Of a stretch of DNA of 64,000 nucleotides, positions 47,418 through 55,967 are shown in pieces. The stretch covers positions 42,328 through 106,327 of the forward strand of contig JAJYWQ010000050.1 in the NCBI GenBank assembly GCA_021791415.1, given 5' to 3'. The DNA comes from a bacterium. GTDB taxonomy: Bacteria; Chloroflexota; Dormibacteria; Aeolococcales; Bog-877. The translations under genes were made by a program, and so were the position numbers. The notes below the pieces were generated by a model that did not search any database, was not told where the DNA came from, and saw nothing but the letters and a program-made list of their open reading frames with translations. Every line of letters starts with the position of its first letter. Position 1 is the stretch's first letter.

Positions 47418-49457
47418 ATGGCGGAGGAAGGGGAACGGCCCATGCTCAACCTGGCGATCCTGGGCCACAGCCACGACGGGAAGACCACCCTGGCGGAGGC
47501 GCTTCTGTTCGCCGCCGGGGCCGTCCCCCGGATGGGCTCGACCGACCAGGGGAGCGCGGTCCTGGACTTCGAGCCGGAGGAGCAGCGCCGCCACATCTCG
47601 GTGCAGCTGGCCATGGCCACGCTGACCTGGGCGGGGCGCCGGATGACCCTGCTCGACACCCCGGGGTTCCAGGACTATGAGGGGGAGGTGCTCGAGGCGC
47701 TGGCGGTGGCCGACGCGGCGCTGGTCACGGTGGGTGCCAGCTCGGGAAGCCAGCTGGCGGTCGGGACGGAGTCCGCCTGGGGCCATCTGGCGGAGCGCCG
47801 GTTGCCCCGGATCGTGGTCATGACCAAGCTTGACAAGGAGCACTCGGACTTCCGGGGGACCCTGGCCGGCATGCAGCGGCTCACCCCCCGGCCGGTGGCT
47901 GTCCAGCTGCCCATAGGCGAGGAGCACGACTTCCGTGGCGCCGTGGACCTCATCACCGGGAAGGCCCTCGTCTTCGACGAGCGAGGGGGACAGCGGGAGG
48001 AGGATCCGCCCGCGGAGCTCCTGGGAGCTGTCCAGGAGCTGCGCCAGCAGCTGGTCGAGGCGGTGTGCGAGACGGATGACCGTCTTCTGGAGCGCTACCT
48101 GGAGGGGGAGGAGCCTGCCCCTGAGGAGCTGCGCTCGGCGCTCCGCCAGGCGACGGCCTCGGCCACCATCGCCCCTCTGCTGGTGGCGGCTCCGGCCAGG
48201 GCCATGGGGGCGGGCGCCGTCCTCGACCACCTGGCCACCTGCCTCGCCCAGGAGGGGCCGCTGGATGCCGACGGCCCGCCGGTCCTGCGGGTGTTCAAGA
48301 CCATGGCGGACCCCTTCGGCCGGGTCACCTACTACAAGGTGGTGAGCGGCACCCTTCTGCCGGACGCCCACCTGGTCAACGCGGGCAACGGGCAGGAGGA
48401 GAGGCTGGCCCGGCCGCTCCGGCCCAAGGGAAAGGCCCTCGAGCCTCAGGAGCGGCTCTTGGCAGGGGAGCTGGGGGCCGCGACCAAGCTGCTGCACACC
48501 AACACCGGGGACACCTTGGGGCCCCGGGGGACTGCCCCCCTGCCCGCCATAGATTTCCCTGCTCCCTCGTACACCATGGCCATCCGGCCCAAGAGCAAGG
48601 GAGATGAGGAGAAGATCCAGGCCGGCCTGGCCCACGTCCTGGAGGAGGACCGGACGCTGCGGCTGGAGCGCGAGCCCTCCACCAAGGAGACGCTGCTGCA
48701 CGGCCTGGGCGACGTCCATCTGGAGGTCACCCTGGAGAAGCTGCGGCGCAAGTACCAGGTGGACGCGGTGCTGGCCACCCCCAAGGTGCCCTACCGCGAG
48801 ACCATCCGCGGCGCGGCCCGCCAGCAGCACCGCTACAAGAAGCAGTCCGGTGGCGCGGGGCTGTACGGCGACTGCACCCTGGAGTTGGAGCCGCTACCGA
48901 GGGGCTCCGGCTTCGTCTTCGAGGACAAGATCTTCGGTGGCGCCATCCCCCAGCAGTTCCGCCCGTCTGTGGAGAAGGGGGTGCAGCAGAGCCTCGCCGA
49001 GGGGGTCCTGGCCGGCTATCCGCTGGTGGACCTCAAGGTAAGACTGGTGGACGGTTCCACCCACCCGGTGGACGGGAAGGACATCGCCTTCCAGCTGGCC
49101 GGGGCCATGGCCCTCCGGGAGGGAGCGGAGAAGGCCGGGCTGTACCTCCTGGAGCCGGTGATGGAGGTCGAGGTGATCGTCCCCGAGGAGACGATGGGGG
49201 ACGTCATCGGCCACCTGAACTCGCGCCGGGGCCGGATCGGGGGGATGCTGCCCGCCGGGGAGGGCCTGGAGCGGGTCTCGGCCCAGGTGCCGCTCGCCGA
49301 GATGTACCACTTCCCCATCGAGCTGCGGGCCATGACCCAGGGGAGGGGTCGCTACCAGATGCAGTTCCATCACTACGAGGAGGTGCCCGCGCAGGTGGCC
49401 CAGCCGATCATCGAGGCCAGCCGTGCGGGGCACACCCGGGAGCAGGCGGCCTCCTGA
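47418..49457 (+). CDS. Elongation factor G-like GTPase (EF-G2 / FusA2 type)
   Basis: Translational-GTPase-like protein, 679 aa. G1 is GHSHDGKTT (16-24), G3 is DTPGF (80-84) and G4 is TKLD (136-139). EF-G domains II-V follow, with domain IV at ETIRGAARQQHRYKKQSGGAG and LYGDCTLELEP and domain V at MEVEVIVPEETMGDVIGHLNS. The catalytic His of the normal DTPGH is Phe here, and the switch I Thr region is replaced by EEQRRHIS. Such paralogues do not act as the main EF-G; a stress or ribosome-related role is presumed. A canonical fusA is expected elsewhere. Confidence 0.92.
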   Translation: MAEEGERPMLNLAILGHSHDGKTTLAEALLFAAGAVPRMGSTDQGSAVLDFEPEEQRRHISVQLAMATLTWAGRRMTLLDTPGFQDYEGEVLEALAVADAALVTVGASSGSQLAVGTESAWGHLAERRLPRIVVMTKLDKEHSDFRGTLAGMQRLTPRPVAVQLPIGEEHDFRGAVDLITGKALVFDERGGQREEDPPAELLGAVQELRQQLVEAVCETDDRLLERYLEGEEPAPEELRSALRQATASATIAPLLVAAPARAMGAGAVLDHLATCLAQEGPLDADGPPVLRVFKTMADPFGRVTYYKVVSGTLLPDAHLVNAGNGQEERLARPLRPKGKALEPQERLLAGELGAATKLLHTNTGDTLGPRGTAPLPAIDFPAPSYTMAIRPKSKGDEEKIQAGLAHVLEEDRTLRLEREPSTKETLLHGLGDVHLEVTLEKLRRKYQVDAVLATPKVPYRETIRGAARQQHRYKKQSGGAGLYGDCTLELEPLPRGSGFVFEDKIFGGAIPQQFRPSVEKGVQQSLAEGVLAGYPLVDLKVRLVDGSTHPVDGKDIAFQLAGAMALREGAEKAGLYLLEPVMEVEVIVPEETMGDVIGHLNSRRGRIGGMLPAGEGLERVSAQVPLAEMYHFPIELRAMTQGRGRYQMQFHHYEEVPAQVAQPIIEASRAGHTREQAAS

Positions 49458-49478
49458 GCAGGAAGGGGCCAGCCGGGG

Positions 49479-49500
49479 TATAGTTGTAGCTGCAAGTATC
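49479..49500. promoter_or_regulatory. Imperfect 22-bp palindrome in the pirin promoter
   Basis: It begins with TATAGT (-10-like, 49479-49484) and is centred on TTGTAGCTGCAA (49484-49495). Its place over the -10 suggests an operator for a MarR- or PadR-type regulator. Confidence 0.5.
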
Positions 49501-49523
49501 TGCCGCCTGACCTGGAGCGTCCC

Positions 49524-50492
49524 ATGCCCGCCATATCCGCCGACCCCATAGCGCTGCCCCGCCTTCCCCAGAGCCAGGGACAGGAACGCTCGGTGATCTC
49601 GGTTACCACCGCTCCCACCGGGCTCGAGGGAGAGGGGTTCCCCGTCCGCCGTGCCTTCGCCGGGGTTGCTCAGAGCCTCCTCGACCCCTTCGTCCACATG
49701 GACCAGATGGGGGAGGTGGAGTACCAGCCCGGGGAGCCCAAGGGGACCCCCTGGCATCCCCATCGGGGGTTCGAGACCGTCACCTACATGATCGACGGCA
49801 CCTTCCAGCACCAGGACTCCAACGGGGGCGGCGGCCTCATCACCAACGGCGACACCCAGTGGATGACCGCGGGCGCCGGCATCCTCCACATCGAGAGGCC
49901 CCCGGAGCCGTTGATCGCCAGCGGCGGGCTGTTCCATGGCATCCAGCTCTGGGTCAACCTGCCCAGCCGGCTCAAGTGGAGCCCCCCTCGCTACCAGGAC
50001 ATCCGCGGCGGCCAGGTCCGTCTGCTGGGGTCTTCCGACGGCGCCTCCCTGGTGCGCCTCATCGCCGGCGAGCTGGCTGGGCAGGAGGGCCCCGGGGTGA
50101 CCCACACCCCGATCGTGATGGTGCACGCCACCATCACCCCGGGCTCCACGCTGGTCCTTCCCTGGCGCCGCGACTTCAACGCCCTGGCATACGTGCTGGC
50201 CGGGAGCGGGGTGGCGGGCGGCGCCCATCCGGTTCGCACCGGGCAGCTGGCGGTGTTCGGCGACGGTGAGGGCCTACGGCTGGCGGCGGACTCGCAGCAG
50301 GAGAGCCGGCACCCGGCGCTGGAAGTGCTGGTGCTGGGCGGCCAACCGATCCGCGAGCCGGTGGCCTGGTACGGGCCTTTCGTGATGAACACTGAGGAGG
50401 AGCTCCGCCAGGCCTTCGCCGACTACCGCGCCGGCAGGCTGGGCCAGATCCCCGCGGCCCACCTGGAGCTGGGGACGCCGCTCGCGCCCTGA
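49524..50492 (+). CDS. Pirin family bicupin protein
   Basis: About 322 aa. The N-terminal cupin has HPHRGFETVTYMIDG (about 73-87, metal His residues) and NGDTQWMTAGAGILHIE. The C-terminal cupin is less conserved. Pirins bind iron, and some degrade quercetin or act as redox sensors. The metal ligands His73, His75 and the later His/Glu set look complete. It stands alone behind a promoter with a palindrome. Confidence 0.93.
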   Translation: MPAISADPIALPRLPQSQGQERSVISVTTAPTGLEGEGFPVRRAFAGVAQSLLDPFVHMDQMGEVEYQPGEPKGTPWHPHRGFETVTYMIDGTFQHQDSNGGGGLITNGDTQWMTAGAGILHIERPPEPLIASGGLFHGIQLWVNLPSRLKWSPPRYQDIRGGQVRLLGSSDGASLVRLIAGELAGQEGPGVTHTPIVMVHATITPGSTLVLPWRRDFNALAYVLAGSGVAGGAHPVRTGQLAVFGDGEGLRLAADSQQESRHPALEVLVLGGQPIREPVAWYGPFVMNTEEELRQAFADYRAGRLGQIPAAHLELGTPLAP

Positions 50493-50652
50493 GGGCTGCC
50501 CCGGCTCCCCCCTCGGGAGCCACGACCAGGCCCACGTGATGGCGAGTGGGTGGTTTGATCGCCTCCCAGTTCTCCCAGCTACGAAGGCACTCTTTCTATC
50601 CCGGCCTCACGCCTCCCCGCAGCCCCCACCCCTCCCCACTCCTTCATCGAGG
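50493..50652. other. Intergenic region after pirin
   Basis: About 160 nt between the convergent pirin and toxin-like genes. The small frames here carry no recognisable protein. Confidence 0.4.
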
Positions 50653-51003
50653 TCAGAGGCGGCCGAGGTACACGACGCGGTCCTCGAGAGGCTCGCCGGC
50701 CACAGCGAGGATGGCCGCTACCAGGGGATCGCGACCAGCTGGGCGGCGGGAGAAGCGTGTCGATAGAGCTATCAGAACGCCGGGGCAGTGTTGCCCAGCG
50801 GCCAGGTGGTCCCCGGCGATGCGCGCGAAGTCGGCGACATTCTCCGTGAGGAGAACGCGGCGCTCGGTGATCGAAGCCGCGAACACGTCGTAGTCGGAAC
50901 GACCCGCGAGGCCGAGTTCGGACGCGGTCAGGGTGTCAACGCCCGCCTGCCCGAGAGCCCTGGCCAGTGAGGGCGGGTACATCTCGTCGAGGAGTAGCTT
51001 CAA
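50653..51003 (-). CDS. PIN-like DUF5615 protein, likely toxin
   Basis: About 116 aa. The DUF5615 pattern is clear: MKLLLDEMYPPSLARALGQAG with the first acidic residue, AGRSDYDVFAASITERRVLLTENVADFARI with the second acidic cluster, and PGVLIAL near the end. The family is PIN-related and found as the toxin partner in many type II-like pairs. Its ATG overlaps the stop of the upstream antitoxin-like gene (ATGA), so translation is coupled. The target RNA is unknown. Confidence 0.85.
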   Translation of the reverse strand: MKLLLDEMYPPSLARALGQAGVDTLTASELGLAGRSDYDVFAASITERRVLLTENVADFARIAGDHLAAGQHCPGVLIALSTRFSRRPAGRDPLVAAILAVAGEPLEDRVVYLGRL

Positions 51004-51386
51004 CCAGCGGCTGCCGCGGTTTCCTGCCGATGGAGTTCGATCCGGGCGATGACCTCGTCGGGATAGGCGTCCCGGTAGCGCGTCGCCGCCTCCACCTGAA
51101 ACCGAGCGAGCCCGGACTCCTCGGCAAGAGTGGCGATCGCGTCAGCCTCGTTGGCCAGGTCCTCGAGCCACAGCGCCACCTCCCAGATGTCAGGACCTCC
51201 GACCAGCCCCGCACGCCGACCGGTGGGTCCGTCCCGGAACGTGATCAGGGGATGCTCATCCCGCCGCGTGCCTTCCTCGGCATAGCGCCGAAGACGGTCG
51301 GACAAACTCTCCCCCGCAGCCCGCGCCCGAAGGCGCAGTTGGTCGGCCAGGTGGTCGTCGAGTCTCACGGAGACGTTTACTGACAT
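51000..51386 (-). CDS. Ribbon-helix-helix antitoxin-like protein
   Basis: About 128 aa. Residues 1-40 (MSVNVSVRLDDHLADQLRLR, then AAGESLSDRLRRYAEEG) form a ribbon-helix-helix DNA-binding part. ITFRDGPTGRRAGLVGGPDIWEVA matches the segment common in antitoxins paired with PIN-like toxins. A helical tail (PDEVIARIELHRQ) probably wraps the toxin. The start lies 8 nt behind TACGAT, and an inverted repeat overlaps the start region, fitting self-repression. Confidence 0.85.
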   Translation of the reverse strand: MSVNVSVRLDDHLADQLRLRARAAGESLSDRLRRYAEEGTRRDEHPLITFRDGPTGRRAGLVGGPDIWEVALWLEDLANEADAIATLAEESGLARFQVEAATRYRDAYPDEVIARIELHRQETAAAAG

Positions 51387-51400
51387 TTGTTGTCATCGTA
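51381..51400 (-). promoter_or_regulatory. Promoter and operator of the toxin-antitoxin-like pair
   Basis: TACGAT (51400-51395) is 8 nt before the ATG at 51386. TGACA (51381-51385) and TGTCA (51391-51395) form a perfect inverted repeat with a 5-nt gap across the start region, a natural site for the RHH protein. Confidence 0.5.
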
Positions 51401-51850
51401 CCACAATGTCCGCATCAGGATGAGCGATCTCCCCAGCTGAGTCCCGCTCACGTCGATCACCCAGATCCGCAGAACTCGATGCGTCAGCACAGGACCATGG
51501 CCTGACCCGGCCGAGGCTCCCAAACGCGGGCGGTGCGGAGAGGGCCGGCGGTCGCGCCGGGAACTGTTGGAGGGACGGCCGAGGACGGACCGGGTGCGAC
51601 CGCCGGACAGCGGCCGCCTGTTCTAGTTCTCAGCACGCTGGTATTAGCCCCACAGCTCAGCCGTCTCGGCGAGAGACGGTTGGGAGCCGGTCGAAGGGCG
51701 TCTCCGGCGTGGCCGTTGCTCCATGCGCGGATCACGCCCCGGGTGTGCCTGCTGCACTCGATCGCTCATCTTCGCCGCGGCCTTCCGCGCACCCGCAGAC
51801 CTCGGGTGTTGTGTGGTCTCTCGGGAGCGGCCATCTCCCGCTGCGCCTGG
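51401..51850. other. Intergenic region upstream of the second DinB gene
   Basis: About 450 nt without a supportable gene. A hairpin lies at 51661-51679 (CCGTCTC, 5-nt loop, GAGACGG) followed by only two T. Open frames crossing it are upstream extensions or shadows. Confidence 0.45.
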
Positions 51851-51856
51851 CATACT
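51851..51856 (+). promoter_or_regulatory. -10 element, leaderless promoter
   Basis: CATACT, 6 nt (TCCGGG) before the ATG at 51863 of the DinB-type gene. Confidence 0.55.
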
Positions 51857-51862
51857 TCCGGG

Positions 51863-52462
51863 ATGTCCACCGGCGAGGTCCAACCCAAGCGCGAGAACCC
51901 TGACGAGCTCCCTGAGCGCAAGTTCGGCTCGGGCCAGATGTTCGTGACCCCGGAGGACGACCCGCGCAGCCCGGGCGGGTTCCCGGATGAGCGCTCCCTT
52001 TTGGTCGGCTACCTGCACGACTACCGCCTCACAATCGAGCTGAAGTGCTCCGGTCTGGATCCCGCGGCCCTCGCTCGGCGCTCGGTGCCTCCCTCCAACC
52101 TCTCGCTCCTCGGGCTGCTCCGGCACCTCGCCGAGGCGGAGAGAATCTGGTTCCGGGAAGTGCTCAGCGGCGAAAACCCCACCCCGCTCTATCGACGCCC
52201 GGACGACCGGGACGCCGCCTTCAACGACGCGGCCCCCGATCCGGCACTGGTGGATCAGGCCTGGGAGACCTGGCGGGAGGAGGTCCGGTTCGCGGAGAGG
52301 TTTGTGGACGGCGCTCCGAGTTTCGACGTCACCGGCACCACCCGGGACGGGATGGTCCTGAACCTGCGCGAGGTGCTGGTGCACATGATCGAGGAGTACG
52401 CCCGCCACGCCGGACACGCCGACCTCCTGCGTGAGCGGATCGACGGCCGGGTGGGGTTATAG
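51863..52462 (+). CDS. DinB/DUF664 family protein (mycothiol-dependent enzyme-like)
   Basis: About 199 aa. A polar N-terminal 45 residues precede the DinB four-helix domain: GYLHDYRLTIELKCSGLD, LLGLLRHLAEAERIWFREVL with the first His ligand, and LVHMIEEYARHAGHADLLRE with the His pair. This DUF664 subgroup is typical of actinobacteria and relatives and is linked to mycothiol-dependent reactions. The ATG is fixed by a leaderless promoter; the frame's 5' extension to 51533 is not coding. Confidence 0.88.
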   Translation: MSTGEVQPKRENPDELPERKFGSGQMFVTPEDDPRSPGGFPDERSLLVGYLHDYRLTIELKCSGLDPAALARRSVPPSNLSLLGLLRHLAEAERIWFREVLSGENPTPLYRRPDDRDAAFNDAAPDPALVDQAWETWREEVRFAERFVDGAPSFDVTGTTRDGMVLNLREVLVHMIEEYARHAGHADLLRERIDGRVGL

Positions 52463-52570
52463 CCGCAGGGCCGAATGGCTCTCGGCCCAGCCGGGTCCCC
52501 CCAACGCGCGGGGACTCCCGGCGGCGCGGCTTCCCGGCTTGGCTCTCCCGGCGGCTCAGCCCGCCTCAGT

Positions 52571-52891
52571 TCAGCGCTTGTGAAGTGAGATCCATAGGTC
52601 CGGCTTGATGAGAGATGCCACCAGCAGGGGCCAGAACCGAGGGCCATGGCAGGTGTAGTCGGCGGTCTCGCTTTCGGCGACCTCGAAGGTGCGTTCCGGG
52701 CTGCAATAGCGGCCGGACCGAAGCCTAACCGTGTGCCGGCCGGGGCCCACCGGCAGCTCCACCACCTCGCGGTTGGCGAGGGTCCCCACCCGCTTCCCGT
52801 CCACCTCGATCTGCCAGTCGTCCCCCTGCCCGCCGATTCCCATACCGCTCCAGACCCGCTCCAGCCTCAGGGTTCCCTCACTCAAGGCCAC
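52571..52891 (-). CDS. Small PEGA-like beta-domain protein, family A
   Basis: About 106 aa. The core DWQIEVDGKRVGTLANREVV, then ELPVGPGRHTVRLRSGRYCS reads as a PEGA-like strand set (a ligand-like VDG, then PGxH). The tail PRFWPLLVASLIKPDLWISL could be a membrane segment. It shares its layout with the gene at 55968 (VVLDDQPVGQIGKEQ, EPGEHRLYLRFVG), so the two are related. They flank the TetR/ABC genes. The function is unknown. Confidence 0.65.
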   Translation of the reverse strand: MALSEGTLRLERVWSGMGIGGQGDDWQIEVDGKRVGTLANREVVELPVGPGRHTVRLRSGRYCSPERTFEVAESETADYTCHGPRFWPLLVASLIKPDLWISLHKR

Positions 52892-53308
52892 CTCCTTGAA
52901 CTACCGACATCCTCCGCGCCGTGTCCGACGGCTGTCCATATACCCCGCCACCTCCCCGCGGCTGGCGCCCGAACCCGACCAGAACTCGGGCCCCGGCCGA
53001 CGTGCCGCTGCCCACCGCGACGCTGACCGAGGAGACTTGCGGCGACAAGATCGCTGCTGCCGGGGCCCTGCCCACGAGCCTCTCGGAGCGGCGCCCCGGG
53101 GTGGGGAGCAGGTGTCCGAGGCAGCCAGGCCGAGCCTTCCGATCTCGGAGTTGGTGGTGGTGGAACTCCCGCGGCTCCCTCCGAACCTCGTTCGCCAGCG
53201 GAACGGGTGTCCAGGACTCCCCCAATTGGCCCGGCTCCACCCTGACCGCCGTCACAACAGGACCTCCTACCTCACCGCAACCCACAAGGCGGCGGTGGCT
53301 GTACCGAG
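52892..53308. other. Intergenic region between two minus-strand genes
   Basis: About 417 nt. Open frames exist on both strands (for example minus 52878-53312) but carry no recognisable domain, and I do not call a gene. It may hold gene remains. Confidence 0.4.
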
Positions 53309-53944
53309 TCAATTCGTGTCCGAAGGGCGGGTCGCCCGGTCGAAGATGAGTGCGACCTCGCGGGAGTAGTTCTCGATGTCGAACTGGGGGTCAAGGATGA
53401 TCCTATGCGGCACCACGTCGATGGCGGCCCGGATCGCCACCGCCATCGCACCGGGGTCGAAGTCACTCCGGAGCTCCCCTTGGCCCTGGAGCCGCGCCAG
53501 CTCCTCGTGGAGGAGTCGGGCCGCCACGTCGATGTCCCGGCCGTCGACGCGGAGTCCGCTGTCGGTCTTGAAGGCACCATGCCGGAGGATCTCGACGACG
53601 GCGACCATGTAGCTTCGATGCGCGCTCATGAACGCGAGGTTCGACTCGATGTAGGCGCGCAGCCTGGCCGGACCGGTTGATTCGGCGAAGACGCGAGGGA
53701 AGATGTAGGCCCTGCCGGCTTCGACCACGCGAATCAGGACCTGCTTGATGAGGTCGTCCTTACCGCCGAAGTGGTAACCGATGAGGCCCTTGCTGACCCC
53801 GACGCGCTGGCCGATGCGGGCCAGGGATGCTTTGGCGAAGCCCACCTCGGCGATGGTTTCGATCGCCGCCTCGATGATCTGGGCTCGTCGGGCAACCTCG
53901 GTGAACGTCGGCGGCTTCCCCGTCGCACCCGTCCCTGGACACAT
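53309..53944 (-). CDS. TetR family transcriptional regulator
   Basis: About 211 aa. The HTH occupies about 32-60 (TIAEVGFAKASLARIGQRVG, then VSKGLIGYHFGGKDDLI). A C-terminal ligand domain (YIESNLAFMSAHRSYMVAV) follows. It is divergent from an ABC exporter that it probably controls, and an inverted repeat lies between them. The ATG at 53944 is 6 nt behind a TAACTT -10. Regulators of this kind often answer to drugs or lipids carried by the exporter. Confidence 0.92.
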   Translation of the reverse strand: MCPGTGATGKPPTFTEVARRAQIIEAAIETIAEVGFAKASLARIGQRVGVSKGLIGYHFGGKDDLIKQVLIRVVEAGRAYIFPRVFAESTGPARLRAYIESNLAFMSAHRSYMVAVVEILRHGAFKTDSGLRVDGRDIDVAARLLHEELARLQGQGELRSDFDPGAMAVAIRAAIDVVPHRIILDPQFDIENYSREVALIFDRATRPSDTN

Positions 53945-53950
53945 AGCTAG

Positions 53951-53980
53951 AAGTTAGCACGGTCGTTCAGGACTGTGCTA
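53951..53980. promoter_or_regulatory. TetR promoter and inverted-repeat operator
   Basis: TAACTT (53956-53951, minus strand) is the leaderless -10 of the TetR gene. TAGCAC (53955-53960) and GTGCTA (53975-53980), with inner GTC and GAC, form an inverted repeat between the divergent TetR and ABC genes. A plus-strand TATGCT at 53990-53995 is a candidate -10 for the exporter. Confidence 0.55.
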
Positions 53981-54147
53981 GCCTTGGCCTATGCTCGGCA
54001 CAGAGCTGGCGGGGAGCCTCCTAGATGAGAGCCGAAGTTTCGATTGCGGCGGCGTGGTGGGCCACCCTCCGGAATCCGACTCGGGCATGGCGCCGCGTGT
54101 GCTAGTAGCGAGGGGCCACCACGGTCCGGGATCCGTTGGAGCCATCC

Positions 54148-55164
54148 ATGACAGCGCCGCCAGCTAGTCAAGGACCCAACCCGACGGAATCCGTGAGCGC
54201 TCTTCCGAGCGTCGACGGCTCGAAGGGTGACTGTGCCCTGGGCGTCGACCAGCTCACCAAGCACTTCGGCGATCGCGTCGCCTTCGATCACCTCTCGTTC
54301 GAGGTCGGATACGGCGAGGTGTTCGGCTTCCTCGGTCCCAACGGTGCGGGCAAGACAACGGCCGTGCGCACCCTGGGCACCCTCATCGCGCCGACCTCGG
54401 GGTCGGCGGTCGTCGCCGGAATCCCGTTGACCTTGAAGAACGGTTCTGAGATCCGCTCCCGGATCTCCATGATGCCGGAGTCACCGGGGCTTTACCTGCG
54501 CCTGACGGTGACCGAGAACCTCCTCTGCTTCGCGGGGCTTTACGAGCTCGACGACGTTCGAAAGCGCATCGACCGGGCCCTGCGGGCGGTCAACCTCCAG
54601 GACCGTGCCCGTGACCAGTGCGGGTCGCTGTCCAAGGGGCTACGCCAGCGGGTCGCGCTGGCCCGGGCCCTGCTCAACGATCCGGCGGTCCTGTTCCTCG
54701 ACGAACCGACCTCAGGCCTCGACCCAGTGGCCACCCGCGAAGTACACGATTTGATCAACTCGTTGCGCTCCCAGGGCGTGACGATTTTCCTCACCACGCA
54801 CCGGCTCGAGGAGGCCGAACGGCTGTGTGACCGAGTGGCGATCCTGAACACCACGTTGCGTTTGATCGGCAGGCCCGCCGATCTGCGCCAGCAGCTGTTC
54901 CGGCGCTCTCTGGACGTACGACTGCGGTCGCCGCTGGACGACCCTGGGGTGCTGTTCGGGGCTGTGGGCGAGGTCGAGGGCTGGGAGCAGACGCCGTCGG
55001 GCTACACGCTGACCGTCACCGACCCCGACCTCGCGGCTCCAGCCGTGATCCGGGCGCTCGTCCGAGTCGATGCGGACGTTCTGTCGATCGTCGAGTCCCA
55101 CCACTCGCTGGAGGACGTCTACCTGGAGCTGATCGACGAGGACGTGGAAGCGAAGAGACGATGA
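54148..55164 (+). CDS. ABC transporter ATP-binding protein
   Basis: About 338 aa. The nucleotide-binding domain has Walker A GPNGAGKTT, a Q-loop-like position before SPGLYLRLTV, signature SLSKGLRQRVALARALL and Walker B AVLFLDEPTSGLDP, with the switch His in FLTTHRLEEAERLC. A C-terminal domain of about 80 residues follows. It is of the drug/lipid or natA-like exporter type. ATG 54148 has a GGAG ribosome-binding site; TTG 54136 is possible. It couples to the permease by ATGA. Confidence 0.93.
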   Translation: MTAPPASQGPNPTESVSALPSVDGSKGDCALGVDQLTKHFGDRVAFDHLSFEVGYGEVFGFLGPNGAGKTTAVRTLGTLIAPTSGSAVVAGIPLTLKNGSEIRSRISMMPESPGLYLRLTVTENLLCFAGLYELDDVRKRIDRALRAVNLQDRARDQCGSLSKGLRQRVALARALLNDPAVLFLDEPTSGLDPVATREVHDLINSLRSQGVTIFLTTHRLEEAERLCDRVAILNTTLRLIGRPADLRQQLFRRSLDVRLRSPLDDPGVLFGAVGEVEGWEQTPSGYTLTVTDPDLAAPAVIRALVRVDADVLSIVESHHSLEDVYLELIDEDVEAKRR

Positions 55165-55889
55165 GCTTCAGCTGGACACGGGTCGGCGCGATCATGCACA
55201 AGGAGCTGCGGGACTACCGACGCAACCGCTTCGTCATCGGCACCATGGCGGCGGTGCCAGCGCTGTTCATCATCCTGCCGACCATCCAGCTGATCGCAGC
55301 CAACACGACGAGCAGGGCCCTCAGCCTTCGCATCGGCCTCTCGCTCCTCTACATGCTCGTGATCCCGGTGACCATGCCGTCGGTCGTCTGCGCCTACTCG
55401 GTGGTCGGCGAGCGCGAGCAGGGCACGCTGGAACCGATACTCTCCACGCCGATCCAGCGCGAGGAGTTCCTCATCGCCAAGGCGCTGGCCGCGTTCGCCC
55501 CGACGCTTGTGATCGCCTACGTGGTATTCGGGGTCTTCCTTGGCATTGCGGCGCTGTTCGCCCATCCGGCCATCGTCTCGGCGATCTACGCGGGATCACA
55601 CGTGATGGTCCAACTGCTGTTCACGCCGCTGCTCGCTGGATGGGCGATCTGGGTCGGGATCGCCGTCTCAACCCGGTCCACCGACGTGCGAGTCGCCCAG
55701 CAGCTGAGCGTGCTTGGGAGCGTGCCACCGCTGATCATCGTCGCCTTGATGTCGCTGAACGTGATCTCCGAGTCCACCGAACTCGCCGTCGGCCTGGCCG
55801 CCGCCCTATTGGCGTTCGACCTGCTGGCGTGGCGCGCCGTGGCCCAGATGTTCGACCGCGAGCGGCTCGTTACCGGTAGACGCCGATGA
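55161..55889 (+). CDS. ABC-2 type transporter permease
   Basis: About 242 aa with six membrane segments near residues 27-48, 58-80, 105-135, 142-165, 180-200 and 205-225. The motif ERERGTLE-like reads GEREQGTLEPILSTPIQREEF, the hallmark of ABC-2 permeases. The single ATPase and permease would dimerise as an exporter. The ATG overlaps the ATPase stop. The substrate is unknown; control is probably by the divergent TetR gene. Confidence 0.93.
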   Translation: MSFSWTRVGAIMHKELRDYRRNRFVIGTMAAVPALFIILPTIQLIAANTTSRALSLRIGLSLLYMLVIPVTMPSVVCAYSVVGEREQGTLEPILSTPIQREEFLIAKALAAFAPTLVIAYVVFGVFLGIAALFAHPAIVSAIYAGSHVMVQLLFTPLLAGWAIWVGIAVSTRSTDVRVAQQLSVLGSVPPLIIVALMSLNVISESTELAVGLAAALLAFDLLAWRAVAQMFDRERLVTGRRR

Positions 55890-55967
55890 CCGGGGCCGTT
55901 GTCTTGGCTCTCCCGAGAAGCGCCCTCACCCGAGGGCCCGGACCCATCGTGTCGAGGAAGGACGCCA

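Noticed and set aside
46251..48830. 859-residue frame on the minus strand
   Set aside because: Only the part up to 47333 is folP; the rest is antisense to the EF-G-like gene.
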